Assembly: GCA_943787265.1 (NCBI GenBank)
Contig: CALSLT010000007.1
Coordinates: forward strand, 1 to 64,000
Reading direction: 5' to 3'
Length of the DNA stretch: 64,000 nucleotides
Origin: an uncultured Planctomycetaceae bacterium
Lineage (GTDB): Bacteria > Planctomycetota > Planctomycetia > Planctomycetales > Planctomycetaceae
Shown here one piece after another: positions 36,715 to 47,184 of this stretch; the first letter of the stretch is position 1; every line of letters starts with the position of its first letter. A program made the position numbers and the translations under genes. The notes below the pieces were generated by a model. It was not told where the DNA came from and did no database searches. It saw only the letters and a list, made by a program, of their open reading frames with translations.

Positions 36715-39700
36715 GCTGAAGTCCGGCGTCGGCGGCGCCCGTGCCGAGATTGATCGCTGTGTTGGCCGTTCTCGGAGCGATCGTGAGATCGCCGGTTGAC
36801 TGAACGTTGACCGCCGTCTGCATCCTCAACGAGTCAGCATTGATGTCGATGTTGCCCGCCGCCGCCGCGCCGCCGATCGTGACGGTATTCTCAAAATCGA
36901 CGTCGTCCCCAGCCGTCGCCGTTCCAGTAATGTCGATGTCAGCCGCACCCGTCGATGCCACCGAAGCTCCACCAAGCACCAGCACACCGCGATTACCAGT
37001 TCCTGATGCGGCTCCACCAGTTCCGGTGATATCGATGTTGCCTGTCGATGAGGTCACCGAGGTGTTGGTATCTCGAATGTCGACTCCAACGTTTTCGTCG
37101 GTGCCGTCTCCCCCTGTCCCGTCGATCGTGATCGTCGCGGCGCCGGTCGAACTGACACCCGCTCCGGCCCGAACCAGAACACCACGGTTCAACGTGGTTG
37201 TGCCATTTGCGACGCCGGTAATCTGCATATTGCCCGTCAACGATGTCACCACGGTCGTGGCTGCAGCGATGTCCACGCCGTGATTGCTCGAGGTTCCGTT
37301 TCCGCCGGTTCCCATCAGGGTGACCGTCGCTGTGCCTGTCGAAGCTACCGAACTGTTTTCAACAAAAACGCCGCGATTCCCGACGCTGTCTCCAGCTCCG
37401 CCGACGCCTGTTAGATCGATGTTTCCACTGGCTGATTGGACCGTTGAATTGAGCACATAAACACCGTCGTTATTCGATGTCCCGTCACCGCCGGTCCCGT
37501 TCAACGTGATCGTTCCTGTTCCCGTCGAGGTAACCATCGTGCTTGACTGAAGCAGCACACCTCGTTGATCAGCGTCCGTATTTCCGTTGACAGCTCCCTG
37601 ACCAGTCAGCGATATGTTGCCGCTGCCGGTTGATTGAAGCGTAGCTCCACTCGCGGATATCCCGGTGAAGTTACCTGCAGTGGTGCCTGCTGAATTTGCA
37701 TCCAATGTGATGCCACCATTGACCGTCGTGATGCTTGATCCGGTACTCAGCACAATGTTCTGAGCCGCAGTCAGAGAGACGCTGCCCATTCCGCTGGTCG
37801 TGATGTCAGAGCCAGTGTTCGGCGCGTTGATAATCTCAGCATCGACCGTCAGCGACCTGTCTGCGGCAAAACCGATCGTGCCATTCAGGTTAACGGTGTC
37901 TCCGCCATCTCCACCGTTGACGACAATCGACGCCGGGTAAGACGCTGCAAGGCTGCCAACGTTGACAGTGTTGACGCCGGTGTCACCCGCGTTGATCGTG
38001 AGTGTGCTGGTCGGATTGGTAAAAGTGAGAGACTCGCCGGCGCCGGAATCGGCCAGCGTTCGTCCGCCGGTTGCGTCCGAAACGGCGATAGTTTCGGCAG
38101 CCGCGCTGTAGTTGAGGATGACATTCGCAGCGCTGATATCAGCGGTGATCGGTTTAAGGTCAGCTTCAAGATCGAAGTAATCGATGGTCACGCCGTCAAC
38201 GTCGATGCTGCCGTCGCTCACATTATCAAAGTCGTACGTAACCGTGGCAAATTCGGCCGGGTTGCCAGTCAGGGCCAACGAGTCGCCAGCACCAACGGTC
38301 GGATTGCCACCATCAAAGACGACATTCTTCGTGAAGACGCCACCGGTACCTGAATAGTCGATGGTCAACGAATCTGCGGCGGCATTCGTGTTAACCAGAA
38401 TGTCGCCCGAGAACTGTGCGACATCGATGCGCACGGCGTTTGCATTAACCTGTTCGACACCAGCCTGATTGCCAGCGACGATGACCGTCGATGCATCGGT
38501 CAGTTGCACATAGTTCGTACCGCCATCTAAGACTCGCGTCATCGTCAGCGTGTTCACCAGACCGGACTGGTCCGTGTAGACAGCGTCATTGCCGATGATC
38601 TCGAAGAACGCTCCAACGACCTCGATGGTGACGTCGTTCCCGTCTCCCGCAGCGTAGTGAATGATGGCGACAAGCCCGGTCCCCCCAAGATCCGTCGCGA
38701 CCACCGAGTTTTCTGCAAAACCGTCGAACGTCCCCGTCACAGCATCGCCGCCGTCATTGTTGATGATGACGAACTCGTCGAGCACATTGACTTCAGACGG
38801 AATCAGATCAGTAACGTCCACGGTCAGCGTTGCGTCGGTCACATCGACCGTACCAGTCACGTTTACCTGATCATGTCCGTTGAGCTCGACACCGGCCCCT
38901 GCATCCCCTTCAAATTCAATGGCCAGCGTTGATCCAGCGTTCAACGTCAGATCACCTGTGTTAAGAATTCCAGGACTGAAGCCTGGAGCGATGGTCCCGC
39001 CCGAGTTCGTGACAACCGAACCAGTCACCGTTCCGCGACCAGCCAGTGTCGCTCCGTCAGTGACAACGGAACCGGTGATGGTTTCTCCATCGCCGGTGTT
39101 AAAAATTCCGGAGATGATGGTGATCGTCCCGCTGCCGGCGGACGAGCTGTTCCAAAGTAGATTGTCGGCTTCGGCCAGGAACTGCGCACCGTTATTGGCA
39201 CCGTCTGTGGAGTCGGTCACCAGCGTCGTGGCGGCCAGTTCAAGAGCATCGTTTCCGACACCATCTGCTTCCCCGACAGCCCCAGCTTCTGCGTTCAGCG
39301 TGATGAGCGAACCGGTGACATCGGTAGCGCCAGCGTTTTCACCATCAGTGATATCGCCAGTTCTGGCCGTCAGAGTAACGGCCTGCAAACCGGTTCCATC
39401 GCCGTTGCCAGCCGTGTCATTACCAACAAGAGCCGTGACTGCAATGGCTCCACCAACGATGGTAACAACATCAACGAATGTCGAGCTGTCGACGTCGACA
39501 GCTCCTGTACCACCCGTCAGGTCTCCGATTGTAATCGAACTGAAACCGTCAGTCAGAATGAGAATTTCAGCATCGCTGATGTTGAACGATCCGGCTCCGC
39601 CGCCAACTCCGATTGTCGAGCCGGTTGTGCTCGGAAGTAACGTCAGCGCGCCGGAACTCGTGATTGCTCCAGCCAGTACGGCATCCGCAGCGATAATCTG

Positions 39701-42700
39701 AATGTCGCCCGTTGCTGCCGAAATGGTCCCAGTTGCCGACGTTGTTAACGTCCCCGTTCCATCATTATCAACGTCTGCGTCGACAGTCACGGTGCCGGCA
39801 GTATCGACCGTGGTAGCGTCATTCAGCGTGACACCCGAATCAGCGTCAAGGTTGACACTCGCTCCAGCAGTCGCGACGAGCCCGCCTTCACCTGCCAGTA
39901 GAGTGATGCTTCCGCCTGTGCTGATGATCGTTACATCGTCGGTCGCACCAACGGATTGATGATCGATCTCGGCGAGAGTGACATCTCCGTCGGCGTCGAT
40001 AATCAAGGAGCCACCACTGCTATCGAGTAGCGTCCCGGCGGCCATCGTGAACACTCCGGTGCCTGTCGAAGTTCCGGCGTCAATGCGGAAGTCTCCCGTT
40101 CCGATTGACTGAACCGTTCCCACATTAAGCAGGACATCATCGCCAGCGTTCAGAACGACGCTCTCGGTGCCGGCTGTCGCTGCCAGGATGTCTGCGTTAA
40201 TCGTCAGGTCGCCGGTCGACGTCGTTAAGCTGATTCCGCCGCCGTTCGCAGTTACAGCATTGTCAACGATAATTGCCGTTGCCCCGGCGACGGTGATCGA
40301 GCCGTCAGCCGTTGTGATTCCTGACAAGACTCCCGCCGCCGTCGTCACACTTCCAATAGTCAGCGAGGCAGAAGTGCTGTCGATCTGAACGTTCGATGCA
40401 GCATCTGCGTTATTGATCGCGAGCGTCGTGACGTTCGCGTCAATGTCGACTCCCGTGTCACTTTCGATTGCCAGGTTCGTTACCGACAGATCAATCCCCG
40501 CATCGCCTGTACCTTCCGAGACTCCCTCGTCGGTGTTGAGCACGAGAGTTGTCACGTTTACTGGCGAAAAGTCATCAACGCTGATGGCACCGGATGTGGA
40601 TATCCCAATTTCTAATCGTGAGGCCGTGATGCGGTCAGCTTCGGCGTCGGTCAGATTAAACGCTCCGGCGGCCCCACCGAGTCCGATTGACGCGGCCGTC
40701 GACGGAGCTAGCAGCACGATACCGACTCCGGCACTTAGCGAACCGACCAGAGCAATGTCCGCAGCCGTGACAGAAACTGTACCTCCAGTCGTCGTCACTG
40801 CCGAATCCGCATCATCCTGTGCATAGCTACCTGACGCGTCGTCGTTGCTGTCGGCGTCGACGGTGTATGCACCACCATTGGTAATTACGTCGGCCGCTGC
40901 GCCAGTCAGAGTGACGCCATTTGAAGCTGTCAGAGCGACATTTCCCCCGCCTGAGCTCACAGCTTCGGTGATTGTCAACGTCCCTGTGGCTGTGATGCTG
41001 ATATCAGCGTTAGAAGCACTCACTCCGTCCGTCGCGCTGATTCCGCCAACAGACAAGTCAGCCGAGTTTGACACGAATACACCGCCGGTTCCGCCTACAG
41101 CTTCAAGACGAGCAACCGTCGTGTCGATTGCGTCGGTCGAAATCCCGATGCCCGTTGCTGAAGTGACAACCAGGTCGCCGCTAGTCACATCTGTCCCGGT
41201 GTCTCCACCGTCGGTGATTGCACCCGTTCGGGCAGTCAATGTCACTGCTCTGAGGCCAGTTCCATCACCATTGTCCACTGTGTCGTTAGCTGTGAGCCGA
41301 GTCACCGCAATGGTCCCACCAACGATCGTGACGTCGTCCACAAACGTGGCGTTGTCGATGTTGACATTCCCTGTTCCTGATGTCGCGTCACCGATAGTGA
41401 TCGAGCTGAAGCCGTCTGCTAACAAAGCCAGCTCCGTGTCGTCGAGCTGAAGCCCCGTGTCCGTCGCGCCAGTTCCGAGATTAATTGCGGTTGCTGCCGT
41501 TCGAGGAACGATTGTCAATGCACCGCTCGACTGAACATTGACAGCCCCCGCCAGAACAACCGTGTCGGCAGTAAGTGTGATATCTCCCGCTGCCGTTCCG
41601 CCGCCAATGTTGCCGCTGGTGTTCAGCTCGATGTCGTTACCGGTGGTCGCGCTACCCGTGATGGCGACACCCGCCGATCCCGTCGAACTGACTGAACCTG
41701 CGTTTTGAACTATCACTCCGTGATTGCCAGCTCCACTACCACTAGCACCTGAACCAACAATTGAAATATCGCCACCGACCGATTGCACAATCGTTGTTGC
41801 ATCAGTGATATCGACGCCAGCGTTGTCTGACGTGCCATCACCGCCAGTCCCAACAATTCCAATTGTCCCCGCCGTCGCCCCCGCCAGCGTCGATGAAACC
41901 GAAGTCCCATTGTGCAGTAAAACGCCGATGTGCGAACCCGTACCAGCGTCATCGCCTCCGGAACCTGTCAGAGCGATATCGCCCGTCCCTGTCGACTGAA
42001 TCGTGACGTTGTCCGCGACGATCCCGACGAAGTCGCCAGCCGTAGCACCGACGGCATTCGCGTTTAGAGAAATTCCACCATCAACGGTGGTGAGGCTCGA
42101 ACCGGAAACCAACACAATATTTCCTGAAGTCGTCAGGCTTACTGAACCGGCACCGCTCGTTGCAATATCGCCATCGATCGTCGTTGTTCCCGTTCCAGCA
42201 ATCTGCGTAACACTTGAGCCGCTTCCGACTGTGACATCTCTCAAATTTAGATTTGCAGCGTTAGTGATTGTCAGTCCTGCGATACTCTCGACTGTACCAA
42301 TATCACTCTGGAGATCAACGTTCCCCGAGCTGCCCCCGTTGACTGTTAGCGAATTACTTTCGGAGTTCGTATCTTCGACCGTTCCATTAATCGTGACGTC
42401 ACTGCCGACGGTTACGACTCCACCGTTCGTTGTATCGATCGATACACTTTCGCTCAGCACGACGTTATCGCTAATCAAGACCGCATTACCCGATGTGACA
42501 ATGTCCGCTTCAAGTGTTGTCGTTGCTCCGGGACCATCGATCGTGATCGAAGCATTGCCATTCCCAACCAGACCGCTCGTGGATGCTCCGGAATCGGCCA
42601 CATTAATTGAGCCGGCCCCGTTTGGAGCCTGAATCGTGATCGGATCCGTAAACGTAGCCGAATCAATCGAAATAATATGCTCGCCGTCAGACCGTCCGAT

Positions 42701-45700
42701 TGTGATCGAGCTGAATCCGTCTGTCAGTTGGCCGAGGTCTGCATCATCAAGATTAAAATCACCCGCCCCACCACCCAAACCAATTGATCGAGTCGCACTG
42801 AGCGGCTGAAGTAGAAGCGTGCCGGTTCCCTGAATACCGTTGGCAATAGTAACGTCATCCGCAGTCAGCGTGACATCGTCCTGGTCGGCGTCAACTACAT
42901 TCGAAACAGTTAACGTATTACCAGCAGTTGTCACTGCCACGTTGACGGTAGTAGTGTCACTGTTCGCTGTATCAAGAGCGGCAACGGAAAGATTATTAGC
43001 AGACGAAACAATAATTTCGCCTGCGTCCCCAGAACCCGTCACTGTTGCAAACAACGACCCGTCTGTGTTTGCGTTGCCTCCCGAAGCACTTCCAATCGAA
43101 ACGACAAACGCGCCAGATGCAGCAGCAGCTCCGTCATCGGAGATTTCGCTCCCAGCAAGTGTGATGTCCCCGGTACTTGCGGAGCCGGCTCCGCCGTCAT
43201 TACTCGTTGCCAAACCGGTTTGAGGAGATGCCGAGCCAAAAATCGCTCCGCTTCCCGCCGTAACTGAAATGGACCCACTAGTGACAGTTGTCGCTCCACT
43301 AGCTGCGCCAGTTCTAATCGCTTGAGCAACGTTAATCGCTCCAGAAGTGGTTGAAAGCGTGATGCTGCCGGAATCTCCAGAGGTATTGTCTGCAGTCGTG
43401 ATTCCAGTGAGTCCATCTATGTTGCTACCGACATCCAAACCGTCATCTTCATTTGCGAAAATGAATGAACTTCCGCCGCCGGTGATTGATGCAGCCAGTG
43501 CGTCCACAGACCCAGCATCATCCAATGTGACATCCCCCGCAGCCTGGATCGCCAGGTTTGTCACGTTAATTCTCCCAGACCCGCTATCCGTGATAGCACC
43601 ACCGGTTAGTAAACTAACAGTTTCTATATCAGTGGAACTTATCTGCTGATTTGCAAACTCAATATCACCAGCCGTCGTATGTCCAATTCTCAGAATCGCT
43701 GCATCGATCAACGAAATTTCGGTACTGGATAGCTCAAGTGTGTCGTTTGCACTTCCTCCTACGCCTAGCCTAATTGCCTCTGAGTCCGAATTCTGACGAA
43801 GCAACACCGTTTGGCCAGTCGCATCGACCGTCCCTACAAAGTTCATATCATCTGCCTGAATCGACAACATTCCAGCAGTTGATCGAAGCGTAGCAAGCGA
43901 TGATAATGAAAAAAGCTGCCCCCCGGTGTCGTCACCTGTCACAACAATTGATGTACTGCTACCCGAATCAACGTCAGCGTTCAGCAAGACTGAGCTGGAC
44001 GCAGTTATGGTCAATGCTCCCTGGGTAGCTGTTGCCCCATCCAAAACAAGCAATCCGGCAACAAGGTCTACAGAATCAATGTTATTATTTGCACCAACGG
44101 GATCATTCAGCTCCAACTGTCCAGTTCCGGCGTCTATCGTTATATCATCAGGACCTCCAACTGCTACCCCCTGCAAGCTGCGAACGAAAGTAATATCGGC
44201 GTCGTCAGCATCAAACGTAGCATCGACGGAGACAGTTACTGCACTATTATAAAGTTGAGTACCGTTGGTCAGGATGTTGCTGCCAGCGACAAATAAGCCC
44301 CCGCCTCCCGTGACTGTCAGTGAATCAAGTCGTGCAGTCCCGCCCACTTGGCCATCAAATCGAACGCCACCGCTCCCTCCTCCTGAAACATCCAGATCAG
44401 CAGGTCCATTAACGGCACCTGTAAACGCAACATCTTCTCCGGCAGCTCCGCTAGTTGAAATTCGAATGAGCCCGGTATTGGTGAAGTCAACTGCTCCGTC
44501 GAATGTGATGCTATTGTCTTCACCCGCAACGTCGAACGTTTGGTAGGTCGATCCATTTAGATCGATATTCGCGCCTGTAATATTGATTGATCCTCCACGT
44601 GCACTCAAACTTGCAAGATCGACTTGTTCTGCATTTACAGAAGCGCCTGGTAGCCCCTTAACCGTAAAACCTTGCTGAATACCGATTGAATCGACGCCAG
44701 CACCACCTGTCAGAACAAGTCCAGCATCTAGTCTACCATCGAACGACGCTACGATGATCTCGTCGTTCATGCTTCCACCATTGATGGTCAAAGAGCCGGT
44801 CGGGTTCTCGAAGATTGTGTCTTCAAAGTTTGCGCCTGATATCAACATCATTCGATCATTTGCGATCGCTCCATCTGAAAGCGTGACGCTATTGGCACCA
44901 GTGTTGTCTGCGTCAGGGAGATTAAAAATAATGTCGGTGACCGAACCTACATTCAGTAGGACAGGTTCGAGACCAACAAAATCAACGGTAGAAACCGGAT
45001 TTGTACCATCATCGAGAGTAATGACACCGGCACTCGGGTCTGCGCCGTTGAAGGCTGTGACCAAGGAGTCGAAGGCTCCTCCGAGAATTTCCAGACTGTC
45101 GTTTCCGCCAGCACCGCCATCATAAACAATGTTGATTGAGGAGATGCCGCCGAAAAAATCCAGGACAGCAATATCGTCTTCCCCATCTACACCAACAATA
45201 TTAAGTGTGTCGATATCGGCGGTGGCGTGCGTTGCAACAACGGTGCCGCCCGATAGAGATACTCCGGTGCTGGAACCGCCAGTTACGACTTCAACATTGG
45301 TCCCGTCGAAGCGGAATCCCAGTGTGTCCGGGCTGGCATCTGCGACACCGTTGACGGTGATGATCGCACCTGTGAGCACAATGGCGACATCGTTGCCGTC
45401 TCCGCCAGAGTAGGTTATTCGGCCAGCACTACCGCTTCCTCCGAAATCGTTGAGAACAATGTCCCCCTCAGTCAACGTGCGTGGTGTGCCCAGCGCCCCA
45501 TTGTCAACGTCAAAGTTTGCTATGAACTGTCCCGTGACGACGTCCGACGCGTCATTGCTAACCAGGATGATTTCGTCACCATTTGCGAGTGTTGTACCAA
45601 AGACGAGTTCCAGTGCGGCACCGTTGAGATCTACATTGCCTGCGACGACAAGCTGGTCATGCTGAGTTCCCGGCGTCACGCCGTCGATTTCCAACTCGAA

Positions 45701-47170
45701 CTGAGCCGTAGCACCGAACGCAAAGTTTCCGCTTACGTCAAATGTAGCTGGTGAGGTTCCGGGAGCGAGCTTGCCATCGATCGTCAAAACTGTTCCTGTG
45801 AAAGCTGTTCCCGATACGGTTTCGGTCACGCTCCCACCCGTGACAATCGCAAGTGTCGCTGCGTTTGCAGGACTGATGGCATTTGTGAATGTCACATTTC
45901 CGTCGTCAGCTTCACCGACCTGCAACGCTGCGGCTGATACGTTGTCGATTTCTGCGTCTGTCAGGGAAAATTCGCTGCCGACTGGTGTTCCAAGAGCGAT
46001 TGCCTGATTGGCTTCTGAGTTGACGAATGCTACAGATTCATTGCCTGCATCAATTGTCCCAACCAACTCTACATCAGCAGCGGAAATCAGCACAGAGCCG
46101 TCGGGAGTGCCAGTTGTGTTGACAGTCCCCCCGGCATCATCGAGCACGAAAGTTCCGGAACCATCAGCTTCGCTGTCTGCCTCAACTGTGAACGTACCGC
46201 CGCCAGTGGTCGCGCCAGCAGTTGCTCCGCTGAGACTGACATCGCCAGTGGCCGTGAGAGTTATCTTAGATGAACTGGCAGAACTATCGAGTTCACTCTG
46301 AATGGTGATCGAGCCATTCGTCGCAGTAATGTCGATCTCTCCGCCAGTTGTCACATCGCCTTGAATCGTTACGGAATCGGCATTGACTGTTAGTGTGGAT
46401 TCCAGGTCAACCGTTCCACTGATCAAGGCCGAATTCGCCGACGTGATTTCAATTGACTCAAGGCCATTGGATGCGGCTGTACCAACCTCAGCCAGGGTGA
46501 CGTCACCAGTTCCGGCCGTCAGCGTCAGCGACTCTGCGGTCGTGCCCGCTGTCCCGTCCAGAGACCCTGTGATCTGAATTCTGCCAGCACCGGCTCCCGT
46601 TGTTAGTGTCAGATTCAGCCCGTCGGCGATGGTGACATTACCGCCAAGACTGATGTCCTGGCCCGAGGTCGTCAGATCAGCGACTAGGCCAATTGCAGCA
46701 GACTGGATATCGATTGCTCTTGTTGATGCACCGTCAATCGCTGCGTTGACAGTTGTCGTTTCAATCGTCGAGTCGATCGTCAATCCGTCGCTTAGAGTCA
46801 GAGCGTCTGAGATTCGCACTTCCTGCCCGGTCTCGTTCATACTGCCGGACGAATCAATTGCTGTCAGTCGATTGAAGTCTGTGGTCAGTACTTCGCCGCC
46901 GCCGCCGCTGCCGCCGCTGACTGTGTCTCCGTTAATCAGAACCTCGCTACCAGTGCCGACGGTAACTTCCGCTACGTCATCCTGCGCATCGAGCATCAGG
47001 TCGAGAACTCCGGCATTCAAACCGGCCGACACCGTCAGCACGACGCGATCTTCCAATCGCGTAAGACCGAGCTGCGTGAAGCGATCTGGTTTCTTCGGTT
47101 TCCGATCCGGTTGATACCGGCGGCTCCGAATCCGATCGCTGATCCTCTTCAGCCATGAACTCAACAGCAT
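36485..47170 (-). CDS. Giant beta-strand-repeat surface protein, upstream (N-terminal) ORF with LEPR-XLL-like start
   Basis: ATG at 47170 is preceded by GAGGA at 47184-47180 with 9-nt spacing, the best ribosome site in the window. The N-terminus is basic, then has L-E-D-R-V-V-L-T at residues 39-46. This matches the planctomycete LEPR-XLL-type sequence at the start of very large extracellular proteins. The rest is beta-repeat sequence. It includes two autotransporter-associated-strand-like parts (LAPGTSPATF near residue 466, APGFSPGIL near 2729), two 'LEP' modules (near 735 and 3000), and repeated units centred on 'DGFSSITIG' (near nt 42710, 41410, 39545 and 36680). In the last such unit the frame is lost after GDAAAGTG. 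The final ~50 residues are Arg-rich nonsense ending at 36485. Joined to the following ORF it would form a 13,946-residue protein. Function is probably adhesion or cell-surface structure (inference). Confidence 0.88.
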   Translation of the reverse strand: MLLSSWLKRISDRIRSRRYQPDRKPKKPDRFTQLGLTRLEDRVVLTVSAGLNAGVLDLMLDAQDDVAEVTVGTGSEVLINGDTVSGGSGGGGEVLTTDFNRLTAIDSSGSMNETGQEVRISDALTLSDGLTIDSTIETTTVNAAIDGASTRAIDIQSAAIGLVADLTTSGQDISLGGNVTIADGLNLTLTTGAGAGRIQITGSLDGTAGTTAESLTLTAGTGDVTLAEVGTAASNGLESIEITSANSALISGTVDLESTLTVNADSVTIQGDVTTGGEIDITATNGSITIQSELDSSASSSKITLTATGDVSLSGATAGATTGGGTFTVEADSEADGSGTFVLDDAGGTVNTTGTPDGSVLISAADVELVGTIDAGNESVAFVNSEANQAIALGTPVGSEFSLTDAEIDNVSAAALQVGEADDGNVTFTNAISPANAATLAIVTGGSVTETVSGTAFTGTVLTIDGKLAPGTSPATFDVSGNFAFGATAQFELEIDGVTPGTQHDQLVVAGNVDLNGAALELVFGTTLANGDEIILVSNDASDVVTGQFIANFDVDNGALGTPRTLTEGDIVLNDFGGSGSAGRITYSGGDGNDVAIVLTGAIITVNGVADASPDTLGFRFDGTNVEVVTGGSSTGVSLSGGTVVATHATADIDTLNIVGVDGEDDIAVLDFFGGISSINIVYDGGAGGNDSLEILGGAFDSLVTAFNGADPSAGVITLDDGTNPVSTVDFVGLEPVLLNVGSVTDIIFNLPDADNTGANSVTLSDGAIANDRMMLISGANFEDTIFENPTGSLTINGGSMNDEIIVASFDGRLDAGLVLTGGAGVDSIGIQQGFTVKGLPGASVNAEQVDLASLSARGGSINITGANIDLNGSTYQTFDVAGEDNSITFDGAVDFTNTGLIRISTSGAAGEDVAFTGAVNGPADLDVSGGGSGGVRFDGQVGGTARLDSLTVTGGGGLFVAGSNILTNGTQLYNSAVTVSVDATFDADDADITFVRSLQGVAVGGPDDITIDAGTGQLELNDPVGANNNIDSVDLVAGLLVLDGATATQGALTITASSSVLLNADVDSGSSTSIVVTGDDTGGQLFSLSSLATLRSTAGMLSIQADDMNFVGTVDATGQTVLLRQNSDSEAIRLGVGGSANDTLELSSTEISLIDAAILRIGHTTAGDIEFANQQISSTDIETVSLLTGGAITDSGSGRINVTNLAIQAAGDVTLDDAGSVDALAASITGGGSSFIFANEDDGLDVGSNIDGLTGITTADNTSGDSGSITLSTTSGAINVAQAIRTGAASGATTVTSGSISVTAGSGAIFGSASPQTGLATSNDGGAGSASTGDITLAGSEISDDGAAAASGAFVVSIGSASGGNANTDGSLFATVTGSGDAGEIIVSSANNLSVAALDTANSDTTTVNVAVTTAGNTLTVSNVVDADQDDVTLTADDVTIANGIQGTGTLLLQPLSATRSIGLGGGAGDFNLDDADLGQLTDGFSSITIGRSDGEHIISIDSATFTDPITIQAPNGAGSINVADSGASTSGLVGNGNASITIDGPGATTTLEADIVTSGNAVLISDNVVLSESVSIDTTNGGVVTVGSDVTINGTVEDTNSESNSLTVNGGSSGNVDLQSDIGTVESIAGLTITNAANLNLRDVTVGSGSSVTQIAGTGTTTIDGDIATSGAGSVSLTTSGNIVLVSGSSLTTVDGGISLNANAVGATAGDFVGIVADNVTIQSTGTGDIALTGSGGDDAGTGSHIGVLLHNGTSVSSTLAGATAGTIGIVGTGGDGTSDNAGVDITDATTIVQSVGGDISIVGSGASGSGAGNHGVIVQNAGSVSSTGSAGVAITGSATTGNDIELNTSGNIGGGTAAGDITLTADTVVLAGAVNVQSSGALTIVPRTAATAINLGTGATDTGLQLDDTELALLADGFSSITIGDATSGTGNVNIDNATFVDDVTIVGGTIAVTRLTANDTVDNGDGTGLRAVTLTARTGAITDGGDTGTDVTSGDLVVTSATGIGISTDAIDTTVARLEAVGGTGGVFVSNSADLSVGGISATDGVSASNADISITATGTLTITEAVSSGGGNVALTASNGVTLTGAAADVITNGGAYTVDADSNDDASGSYAQDDADSAVTTTGGTVSVTAADIALVGSLSAGVGIVLLAPSTAASIGLGGAAGAFNLTDAEADRITASRLEIGISTSGAISVDDFSPVNVTTLVLNTDEGVSEGTGDAGIDLSVTNLAIESDTGVDIDANVTTLAINNADAASNVQIDSTSASLTIGSVTTAAGVLSGITTADGSITVAGATAIIVDNAVTANGGGISLTTSTGDLTINADILAATAGTESVVLNAGDDVLLNVGTVQSIGTGDFRIDAGTSTGTGVFTMAAGTLLDSSGGSLIIDADGDVTLAEIDHQSVGATDDVTIISTGGSITLLAGEGGLVATAGASVNLDADSGVTLNDATTVDTAGTVTVDADVDNDGTGTLTTSATGTISAATGDIQIIAADAVLAGAITSSGALTLLPSTTGSTIGVGGGAGSFNISDAEILILTDGFSSITIGDLTGGTGAVDVDSSTFVDVVTIVGGAIAVTALVGNDTAGNGDGTGLQAVTLTARTGDITDGENAGATDVTGSLITLNAEAGAVGEADGVGNDALELAATTLVTDSTDGANNGAQFLAEADNLLWNSSSAGSGTITIISGIFNTGDGETITGSVVTDGATLAGRGTVTGSVVTNSGGTIAPGFSPGILNTGDLTLNAGSTLAIEFEGDAGAGVELNGHDQVNVTGTVDVTDATLTVDVTDLIPSEVNVLDEFVIINNDGGDAVTGTFDGFAENSVVATDLGGTGLVAIIHYAAGDGNDVTIEVVGAFFEIIGNDAVYTDQSGLVNTLTMTRVLDGGTNYVQLTDASTVIVAGNQAGVEQVNANAVRIDVAQFSGDILVNTNAAADSLTIDYSGTGGVFTKNVVFDGGNPTVGAGDSLALTGNPAEFATVTYDFDNVSDGSIDVDGVTIDYFDLEADLKPITADISAANVILNYSAAAETIAVSDATGGRTLADSGAGESLTFTNPTSTLTINAGDTGVNTVNVGSLAASYPASIVVNGGDGGDTVNLNGTIGFAADRSLTVDAEIINAPNTGSDITTSGMGSVSLTAAQNIVLSTGSSITTVNGGITLDANSAGTTAGNFTGISASGATLQSTGSGNISLTGQGAVNGNTDADQRGVLLQSSTMVTSTGTGTITLNGTGGDGTSNNDGVYVLNSTVQSASGNIDLTGVGGAGDSVGNRGVFVENSSVASTGTATVTLMGTGGNGTSSNHGVDIAAATTVVTSLTGNMQITGVANGTTTLNRGVLVRAGAGVSSTGAATITIDGTGGDGTDENVGVDIRDTNTSVTSSTGNIDITGTGGAASGTGNRGVLVLGGASVASTGAADIDITGTATAGDDVDFENTVTIGGAAAAGNIDINADSLRMQTAVNVQSTGDLTIAPRTANTAINLGTGAADAGLQLDDSELAFLADGFSSITIGDAAAGTGNDHGERVDVQRRRDDHRRPDHCRRSTGRYRHDDSDGRRRGRDQRRGYFVG
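36638..36640 (-). other. Single-base frameshift joining the two giant ORFs
   Basis: On the minus strand the frame-1 codons read GGC-ACC-GGG-AAC. Deleting one G gives GGC-ACC-GGA-ACG-ATC-ACG-GTG-AAC (G-T-G-T-I-T-V-N). This aligns exactly, without a gap, with paralogous units of the same protein (GDATSGTGNVNIDNATF, GDLTGGTGAVDVDSSTF). The span 5329-47170 is 41,842 nt, and minus one base it is exactly 3 x 13,947. The change is either a sequencing or assembly error or a real inactivating mutation. No recognised slippery site for programmed +1 shifting is present. Confidence 0.85.
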
Positions 47171-47179
47171 GACGACGTT

Positions 47180-47184
47180 TCCTC
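47180..47184 (-). promoter_or_regulatory. Ribosome binding site of the giant gene
   Basis: GAGGA stands 9 nt upstream of the ATG at 47170. It supports this start over other in-frame or overlapping candidates. Most other genes here lack so clear a site. Confidence 0.6.
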
